Position numbers and translations under genes: made by a program. Positions 13,771 through 22,652 of a stretch of DNA of 27,758 nucleotides are shown piece by piece. Origin of the DNA: a virus. The stretch is taken from IMG/VR virus record IMGVR_UViG_3300031772_000222, positions 1 to 27,758 of that record; one strand, given 5' to 3'. The stretch's first letter is position 1. Each line of letters starts with the position of its first letter. The notes beneath the pieces are model-generated. The model saw only the letters and a list, made by a program, of their open reading frames with translations. It was not told where the DNA came from and did no database searches.

Positions 13771-14706
13771 ATGTCATTACAGTCAACAGCACAAGAATTA
13801 ATAGTTGTCGATCCATCTATGGGTCAACCAATGGCAGGTGATGGGATGTCATTGATTCCATTGGAAGTTTCCGACTCTCCAGCAGAACTTGGATTCCCAG
13901 AACATGAAGAACATTCTCATGAAATGGTAGTACATGAGGATCCTCAAGATCTTGAAATTGTAATGGATTTGCCAGGAGCCCCACCAGGAACTAAAGATCC
14001 AGAGCCAGAGCCTGAACTTGAAGTTTCAGAGCATGACACTGATACCGCTAAAGCAGTTGATGAAGATCCTGCTAAGACTAAAGCAACTGAGAAATGGGAC
14101 TGGGCAAAACGCGGACCAAAGGGATTTATTGCTTGGGTCAAAGAGCGCTGTGATGATGTTCCAAAGCACTCCGGTTATGATACAGCAGGCCTAGAGCGTG
14201 CCGTCGCTTATCTTGAAAGATTAGACAACGAAGTTTCTAAAGCCATGAGATTAGATCTTGATGGTGAATTAGATGCAAACCAAATTGAAAAAGTTAGATC
14301 CATAATTGATAATGGTATTGAAAGACTACATGACCGTCTTGATAAAATTAAGACAAGCAAGAAAAAGAGCCGTAAGAAGAAGGCTGAGTTCTCTGCTGAT
14401 GGACTTGTAAAAGAAGCTCAGAAAATTACTGGCGTTCAAGGTGTTTATATTACTGTTCCACTATTGATTTCTAGAATTGCTAGAGTTTGTATTAATGGTA
14501 TGGTTTCAGCCGGACATGATATTGAAGATTTATATGAGAGGCAAGTTAAGTTCTATAAGTTAAATGATCGTGAGCAAGCAGAAGTAATGCAGTTAATGGC
14601 AGATATGGGATATGCAGTCCGTCAAGATCGAGGCTTCATGCCTGATCAAGATGTTGAAATTAGCAGCAGCGATAATATGGATTGGGCAGCTAACTACATA
14701 GGATAA
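13771..14706 (+). CDS. Unrecognised virion-module protein with acidic N-terminus and helical C-terminal domain
   Basis: In this 311-residue protein, residues 1-105 are disordered and acidic (His/Glu/Pro-rich, for example PEPEPELEVSEHD). Residues 108-190 are helical, with KWDWAKRGPKGFIAWVKERC and a helix pair. A Lys/Arg run (SKKKSRKKK) at about 196-204 separates this from a compact C-terminal domain (210-300), VYITVPLLISRIARVCINGM onward, that looks like a helical fold. No function is known to me. The ATG is preceded by TAGAGG, and a 62-base gap upstream may hold a promoter that I cannot define. The gene is followed two bases later by the next start. Confidence 0.6.
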   Translation: MSLQSTAQELIVVDPSMGQPMAGDGMSLIPLEVSDSPAELGFPEHEEHSHEMVVHEDPQDLEIVMDLPGAPPGTKDPEPEPELEVSEHDTDTAKAVDEDPAKTKATEKWDWAKRGPKGFIAWVKERCDDVPKHSGYDTAGLERAVAYLERLDNEVSKAMRLDLDGELDANQIEKVRSIIDNGIERLHDRLDKIKTSKKKSRKKKAEFSADGLVKEAQKITGVQGVYITVPLLISRIARVCINGMVSAGHDIEDLYERQVKFYKLNDREQAEVMQLMADMGYAVRQDRGFMPDQDVEISSSDNMDWAANYIG

Positions 14707-14708
14707 TT

Positions 14709-15350
14709 ATGAGTAGAAACAATAGAAACTTGCCCGTAATTTCGAGGCAATCTGACGAGTCAATTAGTGAAGATCACTGGCTAAAACAATTCCAAAAGAG
14801 CTTATTAAAGGACGCTGTGCAACCAAAAGCTCAAGAGTCTTTATTTGATCAGATCAATACCATTATGAATGGAAAGTCCAAATATACTTCCGTTGATTCT
14901 GCCGTTAAAGACATGCAGGAACGAAGCGGTTTGACTGCATATCTAAATAAAATTAGTGAAACTGCCGCAGAGAAGCCCTCGGCCAAAAAAGTAGTTGCTT
15001 CGGATAATCAAGAAGCTATTGATAAGAAAGTTCCAATGGTATTTAGGAAACATCCAGCAATTAAAACAACTTTAGAAAACTATATAAAAAGTACTAGAGG
15101 CAATTTACCTGTTCCTGCTATTATTGATAAGCTAAGATCCATTCATCAAAATGATGTATCTGATGCACAAGACTGGGAAGATCCAAAATTACTTATAGAA
15201 GTTAGCGGGCAAAACTTAAAAGAGAAAAGTAATAATCCAGATAACTTTACCAACTATAATCACTTGGGTAATCATGATAGTGATTCTGCAGGAGACATTG
15301 ACGCATCAAATACTGATGCCTTCTTATCATTAACTCCAGCTAAGATATAA
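14709..15350 (+). CDS. Unrecognised protein upstream of the large terminase
   Basis: This 213-residue protein has no family that I recognise. It is hydrophilic and mostly helical up to about residue 150 (DHWLKQFQKSLLKDAVQPKA; IDKLRSIHQNDVSDAQDWED). Its Asn/Asp/Ser-rich tail (165-213) looks disordered. It starts two bases after the previous stop. Its last 11 bases overlap the 3' end of the antisense HNH gene, which has inserted between it and the terminase. A role in head or packaging is suggested only by position. Confidence 0.55.
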   Translation: MSRNNRNLPVISRQSDESISEDHWLKQFQKSLLKDAVQPKAQESLFDQINTIMNGKSKYTSVDSAVKDMQERSGLTAYLNKISETAAEKPSAKKVVASDNQEAIDKKVPMVFRKHPAIKTTLENYIKSTRGNLPVPAIIDKLRSIHQNDVSDAQDWEDPKLLIEVSGQNLKEKSNNPDNFTNYNHLGNHDSDSAGDIDASNTDAFLSLTPAKI

Positions 15351-15834
15351 TCTTTTTTGGACGAGTAGGGTAAACTATAATTTCTGGCTTATTATGTGGA
15401 CAATATCCAAAAAATCCTTTTGAGCAATTACAGTTATAGCAAAGTAATTGATATTCCTCTTTAGGAAAATTATTTTTAATTAACCAGCGGTAAAGTTTGC
15501 CGCCCGTCTTTTTACCATTTTGTCTACGATCTTCAGCGCCATTATTATTAATATGATCTATTGTGAGAAATTCTAGAGCAACTTCGCCACAACAAGAGCA
15601 TTTGCCGCCATACCCCTCTATTACTTTTATTTTAACAGATAGATCATAAATACGCTGTTGCTCCCTAATGAGTTCTTTCCTATCAATATATTTTTTTTGA
15701 GAACGATGTTTTTCACATGATTTACATAGGTATTTTCCGTGTTCAAAACTGTATTTATTTGTATTATTGGCATCCAAATCAATTAAACAATCTTTACAAA
15801 TCTTATTTTCGGCTTTTTTATTTGTGTTTTTCAT
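15340..15834 (-). CDS. Antisense HNH homing endonuclease
   Basis: This 164-residue protein is the only complete gene on the minus strand. It has an N-terminal four-Cys site (Cys13, Cys16, Cys37, Cys40), then an HNH nuclease domain (75-145): Cys79/Cys82, the catalytic-type DHINNNG (93-99) and LLCYNCNCSKG (130-140) with Cys132/Cys135. This is the layout of small phage HNH endonucleases that often lie beside terminase genes. It would spread its own gene by cutting phage DNA that lacks it. Its own promoter-like GGATATATT lies 13 bases upstream. It converges on the preceding gene with an 11-base overlap, so it has squeezed in with no spare sequence. Confidence 0.88.
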   Translation of the reverse strand: MKNTNKKAENKICKDCLIDLDANNTNKYSFEHGKYLCKSCEKHRSQKKYIDRKELIREQQRIYDLSVKIKVIEGYGGKCSCCGEVALEFLTIDHINNNGAEDRRQNGKKTGGKLYRWLIKNNFPKEEYQLLCYNCNCSKGFFGYCPHNKPEIIVYPTRPKKIIS

Positions 15835-15847
15835 GGCAATATCTTAG

Positions 15848-15856
15848 AATATATCC
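15848..15856 (-). promoter_or_regulatory. Candidate phage promoter motif GGATATATT for the HNH gene
   Basis: Read on the minus strand this is GGATATATT, ending 13 bases before the HNH ATG (15834). It is the only minus-strand occurrence I found between genes, and it faces the only complete minus-strand gene, which supports the motif being a directional promoter. It ends at the base before the terminase ATG on the other strand. Confidence 0.5.
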
Positions 15857-17734
15857 ATGACTTACACTACTGAAAAAGATTTATTTTTAAAGCTCAAGAA
15901 AGATTTACTTAATATTGACCCAGTATTTTTTTGTGAAAATTACCTAATATTGGATGGAAAGCCCTTTCGTATTCGCGGAAATGGATATCGCCCCTTTAGT
16001 GAAATTTACAGATATATTGGAATTAAGGCATTAGAGCCGACTGCCAAGCCAGTTATTATCGTTAAAGGTCGTCAGGTTGGAGCCACTACGATGGCGAGCG
16101 CCCTAGAGATGTATTTCATGGGTTCCGGCATTTTCGGAGTAGGTGATAAGCCACCTATCCGTATTATTCATGCATTCCCCCAACTTGAATTAGCAGCGGC
16201 CTACTCTAAAACAAAATTGAATCAGATGATTTTATCTTCTATGCCAATGCCAACGGATGAAAATAATAAGTCAGCAAAAACAAAATCTTATATGCAGTCA
16301 TTATTAGATCAGTCCGCTGCAACTAATGATTCTTTACATTTTAAGCAATTTACTGGTGGAAACCATTTATGGGTAGAGTCAACTGGACTTGACGCTGACC
16401 GTATCATGGGTCGTACAGCTGATATTATTTTTTTTGATGAGGTTCAGAAGACTACTGGCCAGGCAATCGGAAACGCTCTTAAGATTTTAACAACCGCCAA
16501 ATATGGTGAAAAATCTAAGGGCGTTCGTATTTTCTTTGGAACTCCAAGACGCAAGGGATCAGATTTTCATAAAATGTGGCAGACATCTTCTCAGCAATAT
16601 TATTATTTAGGCTGTGAGTCATGTCTAAAACATTTCCCACTTTATACTCCAGACTCTGATGATTGGAAGAAGATTTGGATTCATGGTATGATTGTTAAAT
16701 GCACTCATTGCGGCAAAGAGCAAAATAAATTAGATGCAGCGGAGCGCGGCAAGTGGGTAGCATTTAAGGAGCCAGAAGAATCTGATATGATTGGATTTCA
16801 TATTAATCAGCTTTATATGCCTATGTTTACACGAGAAGCAATCGATAACGAGTTGCCAGGAAAACATCCAATTAATACTGAACGCGTATTTATGAATGAA
16901 GTTCTTGGAGAGTTTTTCCAAGGCGATTCAAGTCCAATTACTCCAGAAGAAATAAAAGCGGCTTGTGCTGATGATAGAAGATTTAGCGCTCGTATCGGAC
17001 CTAATAGAGATAATAACTCTGAGATTGTGGTACTAGGAATCGACTATGGTGCCCGTGCTGACTTAGAGCAACTTGCAAATCCAGATAAAATAAAAACTGC
17101 TGGCCAATCTTTTAGTACGGCAGTAGTTCTATCATGTAAGGGCCCCGGCTTATTGCATATTGAATATGCTACAAAGTTTAAGCGAAATGATATGGAAGCT
17201 AAAAAAGGAATTATTGATCAGTTAATGAGACAATATAGTATTCAATTAGCTGTTGGAGATATTGGTTATTCTAATGACTTTTCTGGATTATTACATCAAG
17301 TATATGGAGATAAGTATTTAGTATCTAGAGCCCATAATAAAATAAATGGCCATGTAAAATTCACGGCCGATGCATTTCCAAAAGAAATTATTTTTGAGAG
17401 AGATTATTATATCGGCGAATTATATGAACAAATGAAAAAGGGTATGATTAAGTTTCCTTGGAAGAGTTTTGAGAAGATGGCGTGGTTAATTGATCACTGC
17501 TGTAGTATGGAGATTAAGCCATCTATTTCTAAAATGGGTGGCGATCCATCTATTCATTATGTAAAAGGAAGTACCCCAAACGATGGTTTTATGGCATTAT
17601 TGAATGCATACATAGCCTATAAGTTTATAGTTACTAAGGGATTTACCAATAATAACCCTATGCTTCAGCAGGCAACATTTGCCAGCCGCAATAAACCACT
17701 TGTTATTACTGGGTTTATTCCGCGCAAGTTTTAA
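15857..17734 (+). CDS. terL: Large terminase subunit (packaging ATPase/nuclease)
   Basis: This 625-residue motor pumps DNA into the prohead and cuts it. The ATPase half has Walker A KGRQVGATT (70-78) and Walker B IIFFDE (190-195, catalytic Glu195), with a FGTP motif at 227-230 as coupling segment. A four-Cys zinc ribbon (Cys253, Cys256, Cys282, Cys285) sits between the ATPase and nuclease, as in the GpA-type terminase branch. The RNase-H-like nuclease has Asp396 (GIDYG), Asp468 (GDIG) and Asp576 (NDGFMALLNA). There is no visible ribosome-binding site before the ATG, perhaps because the HNH gene inserted directly upstream. Family assignment is strong; the subfamily is an inference from the zinc ribbon. 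Confidence 0.93.
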   Translation: MTYTTEKDLFLKLKKDLLNIDPVFFCENYLILDGKPFRIRGNGYRPFSEIYRYIGIKALEPTAKPVIIVKGRQVGATTMASALEMYFMGSGIFGVGDKPPIRIIHAFPQLELAAAYSKTKLNQMILSSMPMPTDENNKSAKTKSYMQSLLDQSAATNDSLHFKQFTGGNHLWVESTGLDADRIMGRTADIIFFDEVQKTTGQAIGNALKILTTAKYGEKSKGVRIFFGTPRRKGSDFHKMWQTSSQQYYYLGCESCLKHFPLYTPDSDDWKKIWIHGMIVKCTHCGKEQNKLDAAERGKWVAFKEPEESDMIGFHINQLYMPMFTREAIDNELPGKHPINTERVFMNEVLGEFFQGDSSPITPEEIKAACADDRRFSARIGPNRDNNSEIVVLGIDYGARADLEQLANPDKIKTAGQSFSTAVVLSCKGPGLLHIEYATKFKRNDMEAKKGIIDQLMRQYSIQLAVGDIGYSNDFSGLLHQVYGDKYLVSRAHNKINGHVKFTADAFPKEIIFERDYYIGELYEQMKKGMIKFPWKSFEKMAWLIDHCCSMEIKPSISKMGGDPSIHYVKGSTPNDGFMALLNAYIAYKFIVTKGFTNNNPMLQQATFASRNKPLVITGFIPRKF

Positions 17735-17745
17735 TAATACTTATA

Positions 17746-17758
17746 TTACTGATATATT
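17746..17758 (+). promoter_or_regulatory. Candidate phage promoter motif GATATATT before the portal gene
   Basis: TTACTGATATATT lies in the 68-base gap between the terminase and portal genes, 44 bases before the portal ATG. It shares CTGATATAT with the site before the first GIY-YIG gene. No -35 box is evident. A portal promoter would fit late expression. Confidence 0.5.
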
Positions 17759-17802
17759 ATTACTTGAGTATAGTAGAGGGCGTGGAAACAAATTGAGGAT
17801 AC

Positions 17803-19665
17803 ATGGTTGTTAATAAAGCTCAAAAAACATGGGTAGGACCTTCTAACTCTGATCAATACTTAGGATCAAGGTCTAATTTGCCACAAGTTAGTTCATTAAT
17901 GTCTAAAACAGTCTCTGACATTAGACGCCAAGGAATTGCCACTGAAGTTGAACAAGGCCTATTTAGAGATGGTTCAGGGCCATCAACTAAAGATGAGGGT
18001 TCAACGCTAAATGGTCGCGTAGTTTCATCTGTTGGTGTTAATAAATACGCCCAAGTAGTTAGTAGTTCTGGCGGCAGTTATAGAGGCGGCTCCGGAGATA
18101 CTGTAAAGCAAACTCCAGAAGTTTATTCGCCACTTTGGTTAAACTCAAATCTTAATTTACCTCGTGATAGGGCCACCATTAATGCTTGGTGTCGCAGCTT
18201 TTATGCACTAAATCCATTTGTTCATAATGCTATTAATCTTCATAGCACATATCCAATTAGTAAATTAAATATCAAATGTCCTAATAAAGATATTGAAAAG
18301 TTTTTCAATGATATGATTGAAGAAATTGATTTAATGAATATATGTGTGCAAATTGCACAAGAATATTGGCTATTAGGTGAGTCATTTGTTTATGCAGAGC
18401 TTGATGAAAGCCGTGGCAAATGGAGCAGATTACTTATTCAGAACCCAGATTATATGATCGTTAAGCGCACTGTAGTTGCAAATGAGCCAATAATCATGTT
18501 GCGTCCAGATGAAAATCTAAAGAAAATTGTTTTCTCTAATCGTCCAACCGACATTGAGCAGCGCAAACAATTAAATAATCATATTATCGATTCCGTTAAG
18601 CGCGGTGAAAATATTCCACTTGATAATTTCCATGTATCTCATTTAGCCCGCAGAATTAGCCCTTATGAGATTCGTGGTACAGGCTTACCAGTCTGTATTT
18701 TTCGTCAATTAATGTTATTTGATAAGCTTAGAGAGTCTAAATATGCTCAAGCCGATAACATGATTAACCCATTAACATTGGTTAAAATTGGAACTGATGG
18801 CCCAGAAGGCTTGCATCCAACTTTTGCAGACTTAGATGCTTGGAGAAATGTTTTTGAGGAAGCTCAATACGATAAGGATTTTAAGATATTTACTCACGCA
18901 GGCATTGCAGTTGAGCGCGTAGGATATGGTCAAGGTATCTATGATATCTCTGGAGATATTACTCAAATTATTAAAGAAATATATGTTGGTTTACAAGTTC
19001 CACCAGTATTAATGGATGGTGGAGCTGATACTACTTATGCAAATGGCGGTGTTGCTCTTGATGTTTTGAGACAACGATACATGCAATTCCGCAATATGAT
19101 GTCAACATGGTTAAAGAGAAAGATCTTTGCTCCAATTTCTAAAATCCAAGGATTTTATGATTACTCGGGTGGCGAGAAGCAGCTTATTGTTCCAGAGGTA
19201 GATTGGAACCATATGTCTCTGTTTGATGCAGGCGATTATATTAATACTTTAGTTACTTTAACTCAAGGTGAAGGCGAAGCAAAGAGAGCATCTGTTCATA
19301 CTTTATATCGTTCATTAGGTCTTGAATTTGAGGATGAGATTCGTAAGATGAGAAAAGAATCTATTCAAGCAGCTATTAATGTAAAAGAAAAGGCAGCCTT
19401 AGCAGCTATGGACTTGAATGCTCTTAGAGCATTGGATGAAGAAGATGAAATTCCAGAAGTAGAAGTGGCTCCAGGAGCAGCTCCAGGTGGTGAATCACCA
19501 CTTCCAGGTGAATCTGCTGGTGGTCCAGGCGCTGGCCCTCCAGGAGGCGGATTACCAGGATTAGATATGGGTGGACCTCCAATGCCTCCAAGTGGCGGTC
19601 CTCCACCTCCACCCCCACCACCTCCAAGTGGTGGCCCTCCTCCAGCGCCAGCAAAACCGGCATAA
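17803..19665 (+). CDS. Portal protein with polyproline tail
   Basis: The portal forms the dodecameric ring at one head vertex through which DNA enters and leaves. In this 620-residue protein, residues about 105-520 show portal-like features: NAWCRSFYALNPFVHNAINL, IAQEYWLLGESFVYAELDE, ISPYEIRGTGLPVCIFRQLM, and YVGLQVPPVLMDGGADTTYA in the region that precedes the crown. The first 100 residues are Ser/Gly-rich and probably disordered. After about residue 550 the tail is Pro/Gly-rich, ending with nine prolines in a row and then SGGPPPAPAKPA; this is not usual for portals. TTGAGGA precedes the ATG. The gene directly follows the large terminase, the normal order in tailed phages. Confidence 0.85.
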   Translation: MVVNKAQKTWVGPSNSDQYLGSRSNLPQVSSLMSKTVSDIRRQGIATEVEQGLFRDGSGPSTKDEGSTLNGRVVSSVGVNKYAQVVSSSGGSYRGGSGDTVKQTPEVYSPLWLNSNLNLPRDRATINAWCRSFYALNPFVHNAINLHSTYPISKLNIKCPNKDIEKFFNDMIEEIDLMNICVQIAQEYWLLGESFVYAELDESRGKWSRLLIQNPDYMIVKRTVVANEPIIMLRPDENLKKIVFSNRPTDIEQRKQLNNHIIDSVKRGENIPLDNFHVSHLARRISPYEIRGTGLPVCIFRQLMLFDKLRESKYAQADNMINPLTLVKIGTDGPEGLHPTFADLDAWRNVFEEAQYDKDFKIFTHAGIAVERVGYGQGIYDISGDITQIIKEIYVGLQVPPVLMDGGADTTYANGGVALDVLRQRYMQFRNMMSTWLKRKIFAPISKIQGFYDYSGGEKQLIVPEVDWNHMSLFDAGDYINTLVTLTQGEGEAKRASVHTLYRSLGLEFEDEIRKMRKESIQAAINVKEKAALAAMDLNALRALDEEDEIPEVEVAPGAAPGGESPLPGESAGGPGAGPPGGGLPGLDMGGPPMPPSGGPPPPPPPPPSGGPPPAPAKPA

Positions 19666-19738
19666 TTCGATAAGTATCTAGTGCTTATGTATAATTTAGT
19701 ATTTATCTGCGGACTATTATACAAATGAAGGGTTTACT

Positions 19739-20998
19739 ATGGAAAAAACTGCCAAAAAAGGCGAACAAGGCATCCTCAATAAATTAAGAGAAATGACTAA
19801 TATCAGTGGCATTGCTGCTGAGAAGTTTTTTAATCCTGAATTTAAGAAGGTCATGGAAAGCTTGCGAGCTAAAGACGATCAAATTAGATCTCTTGTAGTT
19901 GGATCTCCTATTGGAGCTGGCGACCCAGGAGAAGAGGCGATTTCATTAAAGCAACTTCTTAAAGAGTCAAAATCCAATCTTAATAGACGCGAATATATGT
20001 CGGCTATAGCTGATCTAAGTTTATTTCATAAAAAATTGTTAGATGTTACTCAGCAAATAGGAAAATTAGAGCAAGATGTTGATGCTGTTCATCACGAATT
20101 TCTATTTAAAGATTTGGGTGATAAGCAAAAACAAAGACTTCATTCTCTTAAAACTAGATTTGCTCGTCGTCAACAACTGGAACTTATTAAAGAAGGCGGA
20201 ATTGTAGATTTCTTAAAAAATATTGGCACCCCACGAGGCCGCGCTCTTGCAGCCTGGGAAAAGCGATATCCAAAACAAGTTGGAAAATTAAGAGATGATG
20301 CAAATAGGCTACAAACAAAGTCTGAGGGAATACTCGCTCAAGTAATTTCTTCTCTTAAAGAAATGGCAACTGCTCGTGCCACAAGAAATATAGATGATTA
20401 TGTTAAATCAGCTGATAAAATAACTAAAGTATATCAAGCTTATGATAAATCCTTTAAAGAGTTTTATGCAACAAATGTTAAGGGATTTTTAGATAAAATT
20501 GATTTAGTAATTCCAGTTCCAGCACCAGATGCTGCTCAACTTGGGAAACAAGATGTACCTGTTGAAGGATTACCTAAGACAGATCAAGTCGGACCATTAC
20601 CACAAGTTTTTGATGGTGCTCCAGCTGGAGTAAAGCCATCAGTTGTTTCGCCAGTTTCTCCAACAGTATTTTCTCCTGGAATGGGGCCTATCCCTCCTAG
20701 AGGATCACCATTTCCTATTTTAAATCAGCCACCATTGGCTGGCCCGCCATTTGCACCAGTTGATAACTTTCCACCTACTGTTGTAACAGGTCCACCTGAT
20801 ATGCCAGAAGATACGATACCTGAAACTAAAAGAAGTGTAATGGCTCATAAAAAGTTTCTAGCATCATTGGAATCATTATCTTCTGAAAATCCAATTCTTT
20901 TAGCAGCGTATATTGCTAAATATGCAAGATCTATTCAGGCAACAGATCCATCTACTTCTATTCAGCTATTTAAAATCGCTAACAAAATTAGAGGTTAA
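19739..20998 (+). CDS. Helical virion-module protein with Pro-rich linker
   Basis: No family is recognised for this 419-residue protein. Residues 1-255 are helical, Lys/Glu-rich and coiled-coil-like (for example KKLLDVTQQIGKLEQDVDAV). Residues about 257-350 are Pro-rich and disordered (SPTVFSPGMGPIPPRGSPF; GPPFAPVDNFPPTVVTGPPD). Residues 360-419 form a short helical domain (KKFLASLESLSSENPILLAA). GAAGGG precedes the ATG, with a 73-base gap holding a small ATAAGTA/TGCTTAT hairpin (19670-19688) that lacks a T-tract. The next gene starts two bases after the stop. It is probably a head-tail or internal structural protein, judged by location only. Confidence 0.58.
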   Translation: MEKTAKKGEQGILNKLREMTNISGIAAEKFFNPEFKKVMESLRAKDDQIRSLVVGSPIGAGDPGEEAISLKQLLKESKSNLNRREYMSAIADLSLFHKKLLDVTQQIGKLEQDVDAVHHEFLFKDLGDKQKQRLHSLKTRFARRQQLELIKEGGIVDFLKNIGTPRGRALAAWEKRYPKQVGKLRDDANRLQTKSEGILAQVISSLKEMATARATRNIDDYVKSADKITKVYQAYDKSFKEFYATNVKGFLDKIDLVIPVPAPDAAQLGKQDVPVEGLPKTDQVGPLPQVFDGAPAGVKPSVVSPVSPTVFSPGMGPIPPRGSPFPILNQPPLAGPPFAPVDNFPPTVVTGPPDMPEDTIPETKRSVMAHKKFLASLESLSSENPILLAAYIAKYARSIQATDPSTSIQLFKIANKIRG

Positions 20999-21000
20999 TC

Positions 21001-22212
21001 ATGGCTAATCTTGGCCCTAATTTTTATCCTAAACTGGTGCAGATGGCATCTGAAGTTGGCATGAAACCAGAAGATTTGATCGCTGTAATGATCTCAGAAT
21101 CTGGAATGAATCCACAAGCTGTTGAGCAAAAATTCAAGGGCTCTGGATTAGTTGGATTTATGCCAGATACCTTAACTGGACTTGGATTTCATGGTACTTG
21201 GGAAGATTTTACCAAACTAAATGGCGAGCAGCAATTAGATTATGTAAAAAAACTTGTACAGAATTTTACCAAATTAAGTGGCAAACCAATCAGTTCAGCT
21301 GCCCAATATTATTGTGCAAATTTTTGGCCAGTATCTCTAAAGCTTCCTGGTGTTCAAGCCGGTAATCCCAGCACAGCTTTTATTGAGGCAAGGCCGGCAA
21401 TAGTTACTGATCCTAAAACTGGTCAAAAATGGAGTAAGAAATATTACGATATTGGAATGCATATTTCTGCTGCCCAAGAAAGTAATGCCTATAAATATAA
21501 CCCATTATTCGATAAAGATAAAAAGGGAGCAATTACTTATGGCGATATGATGAAACAAGTTGATAAGATTAAACAAAGTTTACCATATAAGAAGGCGCTT
21601 ATAGAAATACAAAAGGCTACTAATTATAAGCCGGGTAAAGAGAGCCGAACAATGACTACTGATAAAGATGATATAATTACAAGATATCTAAAACAACATC
21701 GTGAAACTGTTGATCCATATAAAGCATTGCAAGATAAAAGTGTGCCTCTAAAGCCAGTTGCACCTACCGTGCCCGGACTTGAATCTACGATTACGCAATA
21801 TTTAGATAAAATTAAAGCCTCAGAAAAGCTTAATAAGTATCTATACAAGCAATATTTGCCACTTAATCATTTAGTTATTAGTGTTAAAGCTGCTAATTTT
21901 GTTGATGCGGTAGAATTTTCTCATATTTTATGCGCGGCCTTAGATGAAGAGTTAATGGCTACTGGTTCAATTCATACTGATGATAATACTGTAGAGGTAG
22001 AGTGCGCTATTCATGGCCCTGCTAATGATTGTTTTGAGACAGTAAAGCAATTAACATCTGCATTAGCTGCGGCATTTAAGTCAGCTACAATAAAAATTGG
22101 CGGAATTGAAGTTAAAACTCAATTCAGTATGAATAAAAAGTCATCTTATCAGCAAATAGATATAATATCTGCGAACACTCAACACAGGAAATTCCTGCTT
22201 AAATTTGTCTAA
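21001..22212 (+). CDS. Virion-associated lytic transglycosylase-like protein
   Basis: Residues about 5-110 resemble the lysozyme/transglycosylase fold. AVMISESGMNPQAV (28-41) carries the likely catalytic Glu33, and GLVGFMPDTLTGLGF (49-63) matches the Gly-Leu-(hydrophobic)-Gly-(Phe)-Met-Pro pattern near the active site. It would cleave peptidoglycan, probably for DNA entry rather than lysis, since there is no signal peptide and the gene is in the virion module. Residues 110-200 extend the domain; 200-285 are a helical linker. Residues 285-403 form another domain (HLVISVKAANFVDAVEFSHI) that I do not recognise. GAGG lies just before the ATG. The 403-residue length is long for a simple lysozyme, fitting a tail-associated protein. 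Confidence 0.65.
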   Translation: MANLGPNFYPKLVQMASEVGMKPEDLIAVMISESGMNPQAVEQKFKGSGLVGFMPDTLTGLGFHGTWEDFTKLNGEQQLDYVKKLVQNFTKLSGKPISSAAQYYCANFWPVSLKLPGVQAGNPSTAFIEARPAIVTDPKTGQKWSKKYYDIGMHISAAQESNAYKYNPLFDKDKKGAITYGDMMKQVDKIKQSLPYKKALIEIQKATNYKPGKESRTMTTDKDDIITRYLKQHRETVDPYKALQDKSVPLKPVAPTVPGLESTITQYLDKIKASEKLNKYLYKQYLPLNHLVISVKAANFVDAVEFSHILCAALDEELMATGSIHTDDNTVEVECAIHGPANDCFETVKQLTSALAAAFKSATIKIGGIEVKTQFSMNKKSSYQQIDIISANTQHRKFLLKFV

Positions 22213-22220
22213 GGAAAAAG

Positions 22221-22646
22221 ATGGTTAGCGAAGAACTTATTGCAGATACAATTCAGGAATGCAACAAAGATAGGGTTAAAACTTTTGCAGAGTTTATAGC
22301 TACAATCTTTACTGGCAAATTTATTGAACTTTATCTTGGCGATACATACGAAGATGTTAGTACTGAGCAAGTTTCTACGGCTTATCCAGCAGTTTTTTGT
22401 GGAAAAGTAGTTGGAGCTTATAGAGAATGCCTAATATTAAATTCTGTTTTTCTTAGTCCAACAACTAAGAAGATGCAATTAGGAAATATGGTCTTTATTA
22501 GCGAAAGAGCTATTAGGGGGCTTAATGAAATCGATGGAAATGGAATGATTGGAGATATGTTCCTACGAAGTTCAGATTCTCTAGACATTAAGGCCCAATT
22601 TATTGATGGTCAAATGCCAAAAACTAAAATTAAAACCAAAAAATAA
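22221..22646 (+). CDS. Unrecognised 141-residue virion-module protein
   Basis: This protein has a helical N-terminus (VKTFAEFIATIFTGKFIELY) and a beta-rich centre (VSTAYPAVFCGKVVGAYREC; KKMQLGNMVFISERAIRGL). Its Lys-rich end, KTKIKTKK, is probably disordered. AAGGA is well placed before the ATG, eight bases after the previous stop. I see no catalytic motif and no family. A structural role is likely from context only. Confidence 0.55.
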   Translation: MVSEELIADTIQECNKDRVKTFAEFIATIFTGKFIELYLGDTYEDVSTEQVSTAYPAVFCGKVVGAYRECLILNSVFLSPTTKKMQLGNMVFISERAIRGLNEIDGNGMIGDMFLRSSDSLDIKAQFIDGQMPKTKIKTKK

Positions 22647-22652
22647 TGAACC

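Noticed and set aside
15342-15358. AAGAT-ATA-ATCTT hairpin followed by Ts as a terminator
   Set aside because: The stem is five weak base pairs with a three-base loop and overlaps a stop codon; too weak to call.
16011-16018. Another GATATATT on the + strand
   Set aside because: It lies inside the large terminase coding sequence, upstream of no gene start, so it is most likely chance in AT-rich DNA.
19365-19724. A 119-residue antisense frame, Gly/Pro-rich, opposite the portal tail
   Set aside because: It mirrors the repetitive Pro/Gly coding of the portal end, has no ribosome-binding site and no domain; a composition artefact.
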